From Pseudomonas capsici (GTDB lineage Bacteria; Pseudomonadota; Gammaproteobacteria; Pseudomonadales; Pseudomonadaceae), in assembly GCF_017165765.1 (NCBI RefSeq), contig NZ_JAFGZD010000005.1:1-64000 (forward strand): a stretch of DNA of 64,000 nucleotides. The letters run 5' to 3'. A model generated the notes under the pieces. The model ran no database searches and was not told where the DNA came from. It worked only from the letters and a program-made list of their open reading frames with translations. The translations under genes were made by a program, and so were the position numbers. Below, one piece after another: positions 18,606 through 27,844 of this stretch. Within the stretch, counting starts at the first letter, position 1; each line of letters starts with the position of its first letter.

Positions 18606-19964
18606 ATGAAGAAGATCAAGGCTAAATCGCTTTCCCGGTTCCAGTTGGTACGCAAACTGTCGGTTGTGGGTGCGATGAGTCTGGCGGGCAGCGTACATGC
18701 TGCCGATGCGTTCGACGCCAACTCACCGTGGATGACGGGCGACTGGGGTGGTACACGCACCGAGTTGCTCGACAAGGGGTATGACTTCTCTCTGGAGTAC
18801 GTCTCCGAGATGGCCAGTAACCTCAAGGGTGGCTTTAACGACGACACCACCGGTCGTTACAGTGATCAGTTCGCTTTCGGCTTGAAAGTCGACCTGCAGA
18901 AAGCTTTTGGCTGGCAGGATGCAGAATTCAAGCTGGCCATTACCGAACGTAGTGGTCGCAACATCTCCAATGACCGGATCGGCGATCCTCGTGCGGGCAC
19001 GCTCAGTTCTTCTCAGGAAGTCTGGGGCCGTGGCCAGACCTGGCGTCTGACGCAGTTGTGGGTCAAGCAGAAGTATTTCGATGGTGCTCTGGACGTCAAG
19101 GCTGGTCGCTTCGGGCCGGGCGAAGACTTCAACTCCTTCCCGTGCGACTTCCAGAACCTGTCGTTCTGCGGCTCGCAGGTGGGTAACTACGTCAACACCT
19201 GGTACAACTGGCCAATCAGCCAGTGGGCCTTGCGTATCAAGTACAACATCACGCCTGAGGTCTATGCCCAGGTCGGTGTGTACGAGCAGAACCCGTCCAA
19301 CCTCGAAACCGGCAACGGCTTCAAGCTCAGCGGTAGTGGCACCAAGGGCATGATTCTGCCGGTCGAACTGGTCTGGACCCCGACCGTCAACTCGCTGCCC
19401 GGCGAATACCGTGTCGGTTTCTACAAGAGCACGCCAAGTGCCGACGACGTTTATGAAGGTGCCGACGGTCAGGCTCAGCCGATCTCCGGCGGTGCGTTCA
19501 AGTCTCACAGCAGCAAGCATGGCTGGTGGATCGTGGCTCAGCAGCAGTTGACGGCCCACAACGGCGATTCGTCTCGTGGTCTGAGCATCTTTGCCAACGC
19601 CACCGTGCATGACAAGGAAACCAACTTCGTCGACAACTACCAGCAGATCGGTCTGACCTACAAAGGTCCGTTCGATTCGCGTCCCAAGGATGACATCGGT
19701 ATCGGTATCGCCCGTATCCACGTCAACGACGATGTACAGGACCGTGTCCGTCTGCAAAACCAGCTTAACGGCATCAACGACTACGACAATCCGGGCTACC
19801 TGCCGGTACAGGACACCGAGTACAACTCGGAAATCTACTACGGCTTCCATGTCACCAACTGGCTGACCGTGCGTCCTAACCTGCAATACATCAAGCATCC
19901 CGGCGGCGTGAGCCAGGTCGACGATGCCATTGTTGCGGGTCTGAAAATTCAGTCGAAGTTCTGA
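18606..19964 (+). CDS. oprB: Carbohydrate-selective porin OprB
   Basis: A 452-residue outer-membrane porin that lets glucose and related sugars into the periplasm. A signal peptide (about 1-32, ending GSVHAA) precedes a mature chain starting with the OprB block SPWMTGDWGGTRTELLDKGYD. The repeating aromatic beta-strand pattern runs to a C-terminal Phe (LKIQSKF), the usual barrel-assembly signal. The ATG at 18606 follows GAGG by nine bases; an ATG at 18601 runs straight into a stop. It works upstream of GtsA and ends at a strong terminator. Confidence 0.95.
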   Translation: MKKIKAKSLSRFQLVRKLSVVGAMSLAGSVHAADAFDANSPWMTGDWGGTRTELLDKGYDFSLEYVSEMASNLKGGFNDDTTGRYSDQFAFGLKVDLQKAFGWQDAEFKLAITERSGRNISNDRIGDPRAGTLSSSQEVWGRGQTWRLTQLWVKQKYFDGALDVKAGRFGPGEDFNSFPCDFQNLSFCGSQVGNYVNTWYNWPISQWALRIKYNITPEVYAQVGVYEQNPSNLETGNGFKLSGSGTKGMILPVELVWTPTVNSLPGEYRVGFYKSTPSADDVYEGADGQAQPISGGAFKSHSSKHGWWIVAQQQLTAHNGDSSRGLSIFANATVHDKETNFVDNYQQIGLTYKGPFDSRPKDDIGIGIARIHVNDDVQDRVRLQNQLNGINDYDNPGYLPVQDTEYNSEIYYGFHVTNWLTVRPNLQYIKHPGGVSQVDDAIVAGLKIQSKF

Positions 19965-19998
19965 TTTCATAAAACCGCTCAAGGTCGTGTGTGCTTTG

Positions 19999-20025
19999 CG
20001 GGCAGCCTGGCTGCCCGTTTTTTTT
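19999..20025 (+). terminator. Rho-independent terminator after oprB
   Basis: CGGGCAGCC pairs with GGCTGCCCG around a minimal loop and is followed by eight T residues (20018-20025). It ends the gts-oprB transcript about 35 bases after the stop. Confidence 0.9.
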
Positions 20026-20065
20026 ACGGTCATGAATCCCTTTATTTTCAGAGGTGCGGTTGGCG

Positions 20066-20938
20066 ATGTCCCTCACGAACGCGCAGATGCACGAGCACCC
20101 CTTACAACGTTTTTTCACCTCCCGACGAGTCAGGCCGACCTTCGAGTGGGAACGCTATCAACTGCGCGATGTGCTGGTGATCGATCATCCACGGTGTCAG
20201 GCCGTGTTCAGCCGTCAGGGCGGGCAGTTGTTGCATTTTCAGCCTCGCGGCCAGAAGCCCTGGCTCTGGTGTGCTGCGCAATGGCCGCAGGTCGGTGCCA
20301 TTCGTGGTGGCGTGCCGGTCTGCTGGCCCTGGTATGGCCGTCATCCCAGTGAAAGCGGCTGGCCTGCCCATGGCTGGGCGCGCCTGCTCAACTGGAAACT
20401 GATCGACAGCACCGAGAGCGAGGCGGGCGTGACCCTGCACTGGCAATTGCAGCTCTGGGACTGGCAGGTGGATCTGCATGCCGAACTGGGGCAGGGCATG
20501 GAGCTGCGCCTCAGCACCCGGCATGAGGACAGCGAGCCCTGCCACTTCAGCCACGGGCTGCATGCCTATTGGCGTATCAGCGACGTGGAAGGTGTGGCGT
20601 TGGAAGGGCTCGATGGCGCGCAGGGCTATGACAAGCTCAGCCGGCAGGTCTGTCAGCAGGAAGGCGAGTTACGGGTGGCGGGCGGTTGCCAGCGCGTGTT
20701 CGAGCATACCGGGGCTTTGCAGCTTCAGGATCGCGCCTGGCAGCGGCGTCTGCACATCGACACCAGCGACAGCCCCAGCACGGTGGTCTGGCACCCCGGC
20801 AGCAGGCCGTTACTGGGTGTGTGTGGCAGCGAGGCTACAGGATTCGTGCGGGTCGAAGCCGCTTCGGGCGAGTGCGAGCCAGGCAGTCTGTTACCGGGAG
20901 AGAAAGCCCAGATCAGGTTGCAGGCTTGTCTGGCGTAA
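20066..20938 (+). CDS. D-hexose-6-phosphate mutarotase (YeaD family)
   Basis: A 290-residue cytosolic enzyme of the galactose-mutarotase fold that interconverts alpha and beta glucose-6-phosphate, which helps Zwf take the beta form. Family blocks are VFSRQGGQLLHFQP, IRGGVPVCWPWYGRHP, PAHGWARLLNW and FSHGLHAYWRISDV, with the catalytic His in the last. The ATG at 20066 is preferred; a GTG at 20054 and an ATG at 20087 are alternatives. The terminator upstream means it probably has its own promoter, close behind the terminator. Confidence 0.85.
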   Translation: MSLTNAQMHEHPLQRFFTSRRVRPTFEWERYQLRDVLVIDHPRCQAVFSRQGGQLLHFQPRGQKPWLWCAAQWPQVGAIRGGVPVCWPWYGRHPSESGWPAHGWARLLNWKLIDSTESEAGVTLHWQLQLWDWQVDLHAELGQGMELRLSTRHEDSEPCHFSHGLHAYWRISDVEGVALEGLDGAQGYDKLSRQVCQQEGELRVAGGCQRVFEHTGALQLQDRAWQRRLHIDTSDSPSTVVWHPGSRPLLGVCGSEATGFVRVEAASGECEPGSLLPGEKAQIRLQACLA

Positions 20939-20994
20939 GGATGTGATATGTGCACGCCTGTGGGGCGATGAATTTTCTCTGATTCACAGCCCTG

Positions 20995-21017
20995 TCGCGA
21001 GCAAGCTCCCTCCAACA
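20995..21017. repeat. REP element
   Basis: TCGCGAGCAAGCTCCCTCC followed by AACA lies in the gap between the mutarotase gene and the 3' end of hexR. It is the same sequence type as the left arm at 25078. Confidence 0.7.
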
Positions 21018-21027
21018 GTAGACTTTT

Positions 21028-21894
21028 TCAGCCCTGATCTTCCGCCGGATAGCGGCTGTCATTCAGGCTTTCCTTGATCTTGCGCAAATGCGGCTGGAAG
21101 TCCACGCCGCGACGCAGGGTCATGCCGGTGGCCAGTACGTCGAGGACGGTCAGCTGGATGATCCGGGAGGTCATCGGCATGTAGATGTCGGTGTCTTCAG
21201 GCAGCGGAATATTCAGGCTAACGGTGCTGGCCTTGGCCAGGGGAGAACCCGCGGCGGTGAGGCCCAGTACCGAAGCACCGTTGGCCCGCGCAATGCGCGC
21301 CACTTCCACCAGTTCACGGGTGCGCCCGGTGTAGGAAATGATCACGAACAACTCACCAGTATGCGCCACCGAGGCGATCATACGTTGCATCAGCACATCC
21401 GCATGGGCGGTGACCGCCAGGTTGAAGCGGAAGAACTTGTGCTGGGCATCCAGCGCCACGGGGGCCGAGGCGCCCAGGCCGAAGAAGTGGATCTGGCGGG
21501 CCTGGATCAGCATGTCCACCGACTTGCTGATCAGCGTCGGGTCCAGTTGCTGGCATGCGCTGTCCAGTGACGCGATGGCGCTGCCGAAAATCTTCTGGGT
21601 GTAGGCCTCGGGGTTATCGTCGGCTTCCACTGCGCGGCTGACATAGGCCGCACCGCTGGCCAGGCTTTGCGCCAGTTGCAGTTTCAGTTCGGGATAACCG
21701 CTGACGTTGAACGAACGGCAAAAGCGATTGACCGTCGGCTCGCTGACTTTCGCTGCCTGGGCAAGCGCCGCAATGCTGAGACGCGTGGCCATCTGCGGGT
21801 TGAGCAGGATCACCTCGGCGACCTTGCGTTCAGCCTTGTTCAGCTCTTCGAGCCGGACCTGGATCTGCTCCAGGAGATTTTTTGCGCGGTCCAT
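21028..21894 (-). CDS. hexR: HexR, RpiR-family repressor of the Entner-Doudoroff genes
   Basis: A 288-residue repressor with an N-terminal RpiR helix-turn-helix (about 1-77, including [21 protein letters not shown]) and a C-terminal SIS sugar-phosphate domain (about 120-260, with [19 protein letters not shown] and [16 protein letters not shown]). In Pseudomonas it binds operators at gap-1, edd and zwf and releases them when it binds KDPG. It diverges from zwf with a HexR-like palindrome between them, so it likely also controls itself. Normal family length. Confidence 0.95.
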   Translation of the reverse strand: MDRAKNLLEQIQVRLEELNKAERKVAEVILLNPQMATRLSIAALAQAAKVSEPTVNRFCRSFNVSGYPELKLQLAQSLASGAAYVSRAVEADDNPEAYTQKIFGSAIASLDSACQQLDPTLISKSVDMLIQARQIHFFGLGASAPVALDAQHKFFRFNLAVTAHADVLMQRMIASVAHTGELFVIISYTGRTRELVEVARIARANGASVLGLTAAGSPLAKASTVSLNIPLPEDTDIYMPMTSRIIQLTVLDVLATGMTLRRGVDFQPHLRKIKESLNDSRYPAEDQG

Positions 21895-22016
21895 TCAAAG
21901 TCCTTGTCGCGGCTGATTGCCAACGGTTTTGTATTAGCTCTTTAGCCTGTAGCAAAGGTGGCCTATCGTACTGGTGGCCTGTGTCGATCACCACTGGAAT
22001 ATGGTTTTAGACAAAA

Positions 22017-22035
22017 TGTTGTGGTTATTACTACA
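22017..22035. promoter_or_regulatory. Probable HexR operator in the hexR/zwf gap
   Basis: TGTTGTGGTTATTACTACA is an imperfect palindrome (12 of 19 positions symmetric, pattern TGTnGTnnTnAnnACnACA) about 66 bases before zwf. It contains the TTGT half-site; the partner half is degenerate compared with the two boxes at gap/edd. Confidence 0.45.
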
Positions 22036-22100
22036 TATGGCCTTGAGTAACGCCTTTAAAAAAGGTATTTGTAGCCTAACTTGATAAAAGAACCAACATT

Positions 22101-23570
22101 ATGCCCTCGATTACGGTTGAACCGTGCACTTTTGCCTTGTTTGGCGCCTTGGGCGACCTGGCGGTGCGCAAGCTGTTCCCGGCTCTTTACCAACTCGACC
22201 GCGCCGGATTGCTGCATGAAGACACCCGGATTCTTGCCCTGGCGCGCGAGCCTGGCACCGAGCAGTCGCATCTGGCGTACATCGAAAAATCCATGCGTCG
22301 CTTCATCCCCGAGGCTGAACTGGAAGCGGACAACGTTGAGCGTTTCAAGGCGCGCCTGAGCTATCTGCACGTGGACTTCCTCAAGGCAGAGGATTACGTC
22401 GCGCTGGCCGAGCGTGTCGGCGATGCCGAAACCCTGATCGCCTACTTCGCCACACCGGCATCGGTCTATGGCGCCATCTGCGAGAACCTGGCTTCGGTCG
22501 GCCTGGCCGATCGCACTCGTGCCGTGCTGGAAAAACCCATTGGTCATGACCTGGCGTCCTCGCGACGGGTCAACGATGCCGTGGCGCAGTTCTTTCCGGA
22601 AAACCGCGTCTACCGGATCGACCACTATCTGGGCAAGGACACGGTACAGAACCTCATTGCCCTGCGCTTCGCCAACAGCCTGTTCGAGACCCAGTGGAAC
22701 CAGAACCACATCTCCCACGTGGAAATCACCGTGGCCGAGAAGGTGGGCATCGAAGGTCGCTGGGGGTATTTCGATCAGGCCGGCCAGTTGCGCGACATGA
22801 TTCAGAACCACTTGCTGCAACTGCTCTGCCTGATCGCCATGGACCCGCCCAGCGACCTGTCTGCCGACAGTATCCGTGACGAGAAGGTCAAGGTGCTCAA
22901 GGCGCTGGCACCATTCACTCCCGAGCGTCTGGCCACTCAGGTGGTACGCGGTCAGTACACCGCCGGTTACAGCGAAGGCAAGTCGGTCCCCGGCTATCTG
23001 GAGGAAGAAAACTCCAATACCCAGAGCGACACCGAAACCTTCGTGGCCCTGCGCGCCGACATCCGCAACTGGCGCTGGTCGGGTACGCCGTTCTATCTGC
23101 GTACCGGCAAGCGCATGCCGCAGAAGCTGTCGCAGATCGTGATCCACTTCAAAGAGCCGCCGCACTACATCTTCGCGCCCGAGCAGCGTCTGCAGATCAG
23201 CAACCGACTGATCATTCGCCTGCAGCCCGACGAGGGCATTTCCCTGCAAGTGATGACCAAGGATCAGGGCCTGGACAAAGGCATGCAGTTGCGCAGCGGC
23301 CCGTTGCAACTGAATTTTTCCGACACCTACCGCAGCGCCCGGGTCCCGGATGCCTATGAGCGGTTGTTGCTGGAAGTGATGCGCGGCAATCAGAACCTGT
23401 TTGTTCGCAAAGATGAAATCGAGTACGCGTGGCAGTGGTGCGATCAGTTGATCGCCGGCTGGAAGAAGGCAGGCGATGCGCCCAAGCCTTACGCCGCCGG
23501 TTCCTGGGGCCCCATGAGCTCCATTGCCCTGATTACTCGTGATGGGAGGTCGTGGTATGGCGATATGTGA
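22101..23570 (+). CDS. zwf: Glucose-6-phosphate 1-dehydrogenase
   Basis: A 489-residue enzyme oxidising glucose-6-phosphate to 6-phosphogluconolactone. The nucleotide fold starts [19 protein letters not shown] (11-29), and the substrate-binding motif is RIDHYLGKD (172-180) followed by [23 protein letters not shown] and [21 protein letters not shown] are further family blocks. It heads the zwf-pgl-eda operon and overlaps pgl by 14 bases. Confidence 0.97.
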   Translation: MPSITVEPCTFALFGALGDLAVRKLFPALYQLDRAGLLHEDTRILALAREPGTEQSHLAYIEKSMRRFIPEAELEADNVERFKARLSYLHVDFLKAEDYVALAERVGDAETLIAYFATPASVYGAICENLASVGLADRTRAVLEKPIGHDLASSRRVNDAVAQFFPENRVYRIDHYLGKDTVQNLIALRFANSLFETQWNQNHISHVEITVAEKVGIEGRWGYFDQAGQLRDMIQNHLLQLLCLIAMDPPSDLSADSIRDEKVKVLKALAPFTPERLATQVVRGQYTAGYSEGKSVPGYLEEENSNTQSDTETFVALRADIRNWRWSGTPFYLRTGKRMPQKLSQIVIHFKEPPHYIFAPEQRLQISNRLIIRLQPDEGISLQVMTKDQGLDKGMQLRSGPLQLNFSDTYRSARVPDAYERLLLEVMRGNQNLFVRKDEIEYAWQWCDQLIAGWKKAGDAPKPYAAGSWGPMSSIALITRDGRSWYGDM

Positions 23571-24270
23571 TCTGGAGCTGCCAGCAGGGCTGGTGGCACG
23601 CGAATTCGATAACCCGCAACAGCTGGCCGGTGCGCTGGCTGGCAATGTGGCCGAGCGCCTGAATGCCGCCATCGCCGCAAATGGCGTGGCGACCCTGGTG
23701 GTGTCCGGTGGGCGCAGCCCGGTGGCGTTTTTCCAGAGTCTGGTCGAACAGCCGGTGGACTGGTCCCGGGTGGTCATCAGCCTGGCTGACGAGCGCTGGG
23801 TGCCGGTCGAGCATGCCGACAGCAATGCCGGCCTGTTGCAGCGCCACTTGCTGCAAGGCCCTGTGGCCGAGGCGAAGTTCATCGGCCTGTATACCCCGGC
23901 AGAGAGCCTGGAACAGGCGGCTCTGGCAGCGGACGAGATTCTGGCGCAGTTGCCGACCATCGATGTGCTGATTCTGGGCATGGGCGACGACGGGCATACC
24001 GCGTCCCTGTTCCCCGGCAGTCCGAACCTCGAACAGGCGCTGAGCCTGGATGACGAGCGTCGCTGCCTGCCGATGCTGGCCCCCAGCGTGCCTCATCAGC
24101 GGCTGACCCTGACTCGTCGTCTGCTGGCTTCGGCGCGTCATCCGATTCTTTCCGTGTCCGGCCAGGCCAAGCTCGACACATTGCGCACGGCGCTGGCGGG
24201 CGACGATATCGCTCAACTGCCGGTCCGTGCCTTCCTCAACTCAACACTTGAGATTTACTGGTGCCCATAA
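23557..24270 (+). CDS. pgl: 6-phosphogluconolactonase
   Basis: A 237-residue lactonase of the NagB/DevB fold. Motifs include [35 protein letters not shown] and [20 protein letters not shown], the last carrying the catalytic-site His. I chose the ATG at 23557, which has GGGAGG seven bases upstream and lies inside the end of zwf; an earlier ATG at 23539 overlaps that ribosome site. It hydrolyses the product of Zwf to 6-phosphogluconate. Confidence 0.94.
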   Translation: MAICDLELPAGLVAREFDNPQQLAGALAGNVAERLNAAIAANGVATLVVSGGRSPVAFFQSLVEQPVDWSRVVISLADERWVPVEHADSNAGLLQRHLLQGPVAEAKFIGLYTPAESLEQAALAADEILAQLPTIDVLILGMGDDGHTASLFPGSPNLEQALSLDDERRCLPMLAPSVPHQRLTLTRRLLASARHPILSVSGQAKLDTLRTALAGDDIAQLPVRAFLNSTLEIYWCP

Positions 24271-24287
24271 GCAAAGGATCCGTCGCC

Positions 24288-24962
24288 ATGACAACGAACG
24301 AAAATAATCAGCCGCGAAACAGCATGGCGAACAAGATTGCCCAGATCGACGAACTCTGCGCCAAGGCCAGAATCCTGCCGGTCATTACCATTGCCCGCGA
24401 CGAGGATGTCCTGCCGCTGGCCGATGCCCTGGCAGCCGGTGGCCTGACGGCTCTGGAAATCACCTTGCGTTCGGCCTTTGGCCTGAGTGCGATCCGTATC
24501 CTGCGCGAGCAGCGCCCCGAATTGTGCGTGGGTGCTGGCACCGTGCTGGATCGCAAGATGCTGGCCGATGCCGAAGCGGCCGGTTCGCAATTCATCGTGA
24601 CACCCGGCAGCACCCACGATCTGCTGCAGGCAGCGGTGGACAGCCCGCTGCCGATGCTGCCCGGCATCAGCAGCGCTTCGGAAATCATGATCGGTTATGC
24701 CCTGGGCTATCGTCGCTTCAAGCTGTTCCCGGCTGAAATCAGCGGCGGCGTGGCGGCAATCAAGGCCTTGGGCGGTCCGTTCAATGAGGTGCGTTTCTGC
24801 CCCACTGGCGGCGTGAATGCCGAGAACCTCAAGAGCTATATCGCTCAGCCCAACGTGATGTGCGTGGGTGGCACCTGGATGATCGACAACGCCTGGGTCA
24901 AGAATGGCGACTGGGGTCGCATCCAGGAAGCTACTGCCGAGGCGCTGGCGCTGTTCGACTGA
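24288..24962 (+). CDS. eda: KDPG aldolase
   Basis: A 224-residue class I aldolase splitting KDPG to pyruvate and glyceraldehyde-3-phosphate. The Schiff-base Lys145 is in RRFKLFPAE, the catalytic Glu57 in LTALEITLRS, and AGTVLD, FIVTPGST and FCPTGGVNAENL are the usual blocks. The ATG at 24288 has AAAGGA nine bases upstream and lies 17 bases after pgl. It ends the zwf-pgl-eda operon at a terminator. Confidence 0.96.
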   Translation: MTTNENNQPRNSMANKIAQIDELCAKARILPVITIARDEDVLPLADALAAGGLTALEITLRSAFGLSAIRILREQRPELCVGAGTVLDRKMLADAEAAGSQFIVTPGSTHDLLQAAVDSPLPMLPGISSASEIMIGYALGYRRFKLFPAEISGGVAAIKALGGPFNEVRFCPTGGVNAENLKSYIAQPNVMCVGGTWMIDNAWVKNGDWGRIQEATAEALALFD

Positions 24963-25027
24963 ACATTCGGCTTCGGGCATCAGGCCCGGGGCCTTCAAAG
25001 AAGTTGTTGTTGGTTTGTATGGCTTTG

Positions 25028-25061
25028 CGGTGCTCCCTGGTCCGGAGCGCCGTTTTTTTTT
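25028..25061 (+). terminator. Rho-independent terminator after eda
   Basis: CGGTGCTCC pairs with GGAGCGCCG (one G-T pair) around CTGGTCC and is followed by nine T residues (25053-25061). Confidence 0.9.
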
Positions 25062-25077
25062 GCCTGTAATGAAGCTG

Positions 25078-25139
25078 TCGCGAGCAAGCTCCTTCTCACA
25101 GGATGAGCACAATCCTTGTGGGAGGGGGCTTGCCCGCGA
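25078..25139. repeat. Inverted REP pair (REPIN)
   Basis: TCGCGAGCAAGCTCC (from 25078) and its inverted partner GGGGGCTTGCCCGCGA (ending 25139) face each other across about 20 bases containing CACAGG and CCTTGTG. This is the standard mobile REPIN arrangement of pseudomonads, just downstream of the eda terminator. Confidence 0.75.
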
Positions 25140-25168
25140 CGGGCAAGACGGTATCTACAGGCTGGATA

Positions 25169-25189
25169 GGAGCCAATTCATTCGCGAAG
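25169..25189. repeat. REP element overlapping the 3' end of the DUF3820 gene
   Basis: GGAGCCAATTCATTCGCGAA followed by G differs by one base from the left arm of the REP pair at 51531. It supplies the stop codon and last few codons of the minus-strand gene. Confidence 0.65.
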
Positions 25190-25411
25190 AGGTTGCCGAG
25201 GCTTTGTACGCAGCGGATCCAGCAATCCGCTCAGGCCGTTGTGATCGATTTCCTGCATCAAGGCCAACAGGCCACCCAATTCGCCCTGAGGGAAGCCTTC
25301 CCTGGCGAACCAGTTCAGATAATGGCCGGGCAGGTCGGCAATCAATCGGCCTTTGTACTTGCCGAAAGGCATTTCACGGGTGACCAGCAGTTTGAGTTTT
25401 TCCGGGTTCAT
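25178..25411 (-). CDS. DUF3820 family protein
   Basis: A 77-residue protein carrying the DUF3820 pattern: MPFGKYKGRLIADLPGHYLNWFAREGFPQG and LGGLLALMQEIDHNGL. The family is uncharacterised; in other proteins the domain is found near nuclease or DNA-handling modules, so function is unassigned. I chose the ATG at 25411, because the frame upstream of it (to 25471) has no family resemblance. The last codons (LRE and stop) come from a REP sequence. No clear ribosome site. Confidence 0.75.
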   Translation of the reverse strand: MNPEKLKLLVTREMPFGKYKGRLIADLPGHYLNWFAREGFPQGELGGLLALMQEIDHNGLSGLLDPLRTKPRQPLRE

Positions 25412-25630
25412 GTGTAAGCCATCGGTAACGTAATGCAAATGAGAACATGCCTGCATTCTGCATGCAGGCAAAACGACAGTTCATGCAGAAAGAGCGGGTG
25501 GTCGGTCCTTTATTTTTTATAAGTCATTGAAAATTATAGATAAAAATCAATAAAACAAGCTGGCATGGGGACTGCAATCAAGTAAGTCAGCAACAAGACT
25601 TTTTCCACACTGCCTAGTAAGGATATTGAA

Positions 25631-26101
25631 ATGACCGACGTCAATAAAGAATCCATTGACCTGCTCAACGATCTGATCGAAACCAGCAAAGACGGTCAAA
25701 AGGGCTTTGAAACCAGCGCCGATGATCTGAAGAACCCTGCGCTCAAGAGCTTCTTCGAGACCCGTGCCAGCGAGTGCCGCACTGCAGTAAGCGAACTGCA
25801 GAGTGAAGTCCGTTCTCTGGGCGGTGACCCGGAAACCGGTTCCAGCGCTGCTGGCGCTCTGCACCGTGCCTGGGTCGACCTCAAGTCTGTGCTGACCGGC
25901 AAGAGCGATGAAGCGATTCTCAATGAAGTGGAGCGTGGCGAGGATCACGCACTGAAGGCTTACAAGGAGGCTCTGCAGAAGGCTCAGGAAAAACACCTGC
26001 CTGACCGCGTGGTTGCCCTGGTGCGTAAGCAACTGGATGGCACCCAGAGCAATCATGATCGCGTGAAGATCCTGCGTGATCAGGTGCGTCAAGCGTCCTG
26101 A
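25631..26101 (+). CDS. PA2169-type four-helix-bundle protein (DUF2383)
   Basis: A 156-residue soluble protein that is almost entirely helical and acidic. It matches the DUF2383/PA2169 family of ferritin-like four-helix bundles: SIDLLNDLIETSKDGQKGFETSADDL, FFETRASECRTAVSELQSEV and ERGEDHALKAYKEALQ. Its cellular role is not known; in Pseudomonas these genes are often stress-induced. AAGGAT precedes the ATG. The 219-base gap upstream is AT-rich and probably holds its promoter. It ends at a bidirectional terminator shared with the diguanylate cyclase. Confidence 0.8.
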   Translation: MTDVNKESIDLLNDLIETSKDGQKGFETSADDLKNPALKSFFETRASECRTAVSELQSEVRSLGGDPETGSSAAGALHRAWVDLKSVLTGKSDEAILNEVERGEDHALKAYKEALQKAQEKHLPDRVVALVRKQLDGTQSNHDRVKILRDQVRQAS

Positions 26102-26131
26102 TCATCTGGCAGCACTGCTGCAAGCCTGAAG

Positions 26132-26159
26132 AAAAACGCCAGCCAGTCTGGCGTTTTTT
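26132..26159. terminator. Bidirectional terminator
   Basis: AAAAACGCCAG pairs with CTGGCGTTTTTT around CCAGT. A and T tracts on both sides let it stop the DUF2383 gene on the plus strand and the diguanylate cyclase on the minus strand. Confidence 0.88.
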
Positions 26160-26163
26160 GCGT

Positions 26164-27675
26164 TCAGTCCCTGGCGAACACCCTTTGCTCCACTCGATTG
26201 CGCCCGTTGTTCTTGGCCTGATACAGCGCCTTGTCTGCCTGACCGAACAGCGCTTCCAGTTTGTTGCCCTGATGAACGATCTGCGAGGCGACGCCAATGC
26301 TTACCGTGACCCTTTGTTCGTCGACAGTGAACACAGGCATGGCTTCCACCGACTTGCGGATCGATTCGGCCAGTGCCATGGCTCCTGGCAGGTCGGTTTC
26401 CGGCAACACCACGACAAACTCCTCGCCACCATAACGGGCCGCAATATCGCCCGGGCGGCGGATATTGCGTGAAATGGTCCAGGCGACCTTGCGCAATGCT
26501 TCATCGCCACCCTGATGACCATGGCATTCGTTGAAGGCCTTGAAGTGGTCCACGTCTATCATCAGCAGCGATAAAGGCTTGCCGGAGCGCAGTGCCCGCG
26601 CCCATTCGATGTCCATTGCATCATCGAGCTGACGCCGGTTGGCCAGCCCGGTCAGGCCGTCGGTGGCGGCCAGGCTTGCCAGTTGGTCTTCGGCCTGGTG
26701 ACGGCGGCGCAGTTCGCGGCACAGCAGAAAGGTCAGCCACATGATCCCGATGCACAGTACACCGGTAGCGCTGCCCACCAGCCAGGCATTGCGCCTCCAG
26801 ACGGTATAGACCTCCTCTTCGGCCTGACCGATCACGACAATCAGGGGCAAGTCGCCGACCCGGGAAAAGGTATAGAAACGCATGGACTTGAGCTGGGAGG
26901 ACATGGCCGTGAAGCTGCCGGTGCCTTCCTGCACGATACGTTTGAAGTTATCCGAGGCACTGTAATCCTTGCCGGTCAGATCCTGGCCTTCGACATCGGG
27001 GTAGCGAACCAGCATGGTGCCTTGCGCCGTGATCAGGCTGATACTGCTGCCCTTGTCCAGGACCTGGCTTTTGAACAGTTCCCTGAAATACACCAGACGC
27101 ATGACGCCACTGGCGACGCCTTCAAACTCGCCATTGGGGCCGGACAGGCGACGGCTGAGGCTGATGCACCAGTCCGGATTGCCCCAGCGGGTCTTGAATG
27201 GGCCATTGACGTGCAGATCCGGGGAGGTGTTTTTCAGGTGGTACTGGAAATATTCACGATCTGAAAAGTTATCGTTGCGTGGAATGACCGACAGCGAGTC
27301 GGCAATAATCTTTCCGTCTTTATCCAGCAGAACCATATCGCCTTTGAAGGGCGCTATTGTAGAGCGGTCGAACAGGACAAGTTGTCGCAGCTCCGCTGAA
27401 ATGTCCGGCAGGTCAGGGCGTTTCCATGACTTGAGAATGCCTTGCAATGAAGTGTCATACAGCTCGGCATTGCGCATGACATCGGCATTGATCAATTGAA
27501 CGATATTGGACGCTGTACGGGCCGCAGACGATGTTGCGTCGGCACGTTCGCGAGCCAGCAGGAACGCGACAATGAGCAGAATGGCAAGCATCGACAGCGA
27601 ACTGCCGCCGATGAGCACTTTTTCGGAACGCGTCCATTTATAGGGTGCAGGTTGCACGGTTACAGGAGAATTCAT
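26164..27675 (-). CDS. Membrane diguanylate cyclase with periplasmic sensor domain
   Basis: A 503-residue c-di-GMP synthase. A membrane helix (about 20-42) is followed by a periplasmic dCACHE-like domain (about 45-285, with DKDGKIIADS, SDREYFQYH and ARRLSG-type GPFKTRWGNPDWCISLSRR), a second helix (about 298-320), and a GGDEF domain. The active site is RYGGEEFVVVLP. An inhibitory site RPGD lies five residues upstream, so feedback inhibition by c-di-GMP is expected. The substrate of the sensor is unknown. It stands alone between a terminator and a 169-base gap. Confidence 0.9.
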   Translation of the reverse strand: MNSPVTVQPAPYKWTRSEKVLIGGSSLSMLAILLIVAFLLARERADATSSAARTASNIVQLINADVMRNAELYDTSLQGILKSWKRPDLPDISAELRQLVLFDRSTIAPFKGDMVLLDKDGKIIADSLSVIPRNDNFSDREYFQYHLKNTSPDLHVNGPFKTRWGNPDWCISLSRRLSGPNGEFEGVASGVMRLVYFRELFKSQVLDKGSSISLITAQGTMLVRYPDVEGQDLTGKDYSASDNFKRIVQEGTGSFTAMSSQLKSMRFYTFSRVGDLPLIVVIGQAEEEVYTVWRRNAWLVGSATGVLCIGIMWLTFLLCRELRRRHQAEDQLASLAATDGLTGLANRRQLDDAMDIEWARALRSGKPLSLLMIDVDHFKAFNECHGHQGGDEALRKVAWTISRNIRRPGDIAARYGGEEFVVVLPETDLPGAMALAESIRKSVEAMPVFTVDEQRVTVSIGVASQIVHQGNKLEALFGQADKALYQAKNNGRNRVEQRVFARD

Positions 27676-27844
27676 CGCAGCCGTTGTACTTCCGGAACAG
27701 AGCGGTCGAGGCCCGGATATATATCACGCTCTTTATGAAAAGATAGAAATTAATTCAAGTAAGGGCGGCTTTTCCGGGGCGAAATCCGAATAAGCGTAGT
27801 TTCTCTATGTGCTGTTTGTTGACGTGATTTTTATGACGCCGCAG

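Noticed and set aside
22056..23981. Long minus-strand open frame across zwf and pgl
   Set aside because: Shadow of two certain genes, no domain, and an unlikely arginine- and serine-rich start.
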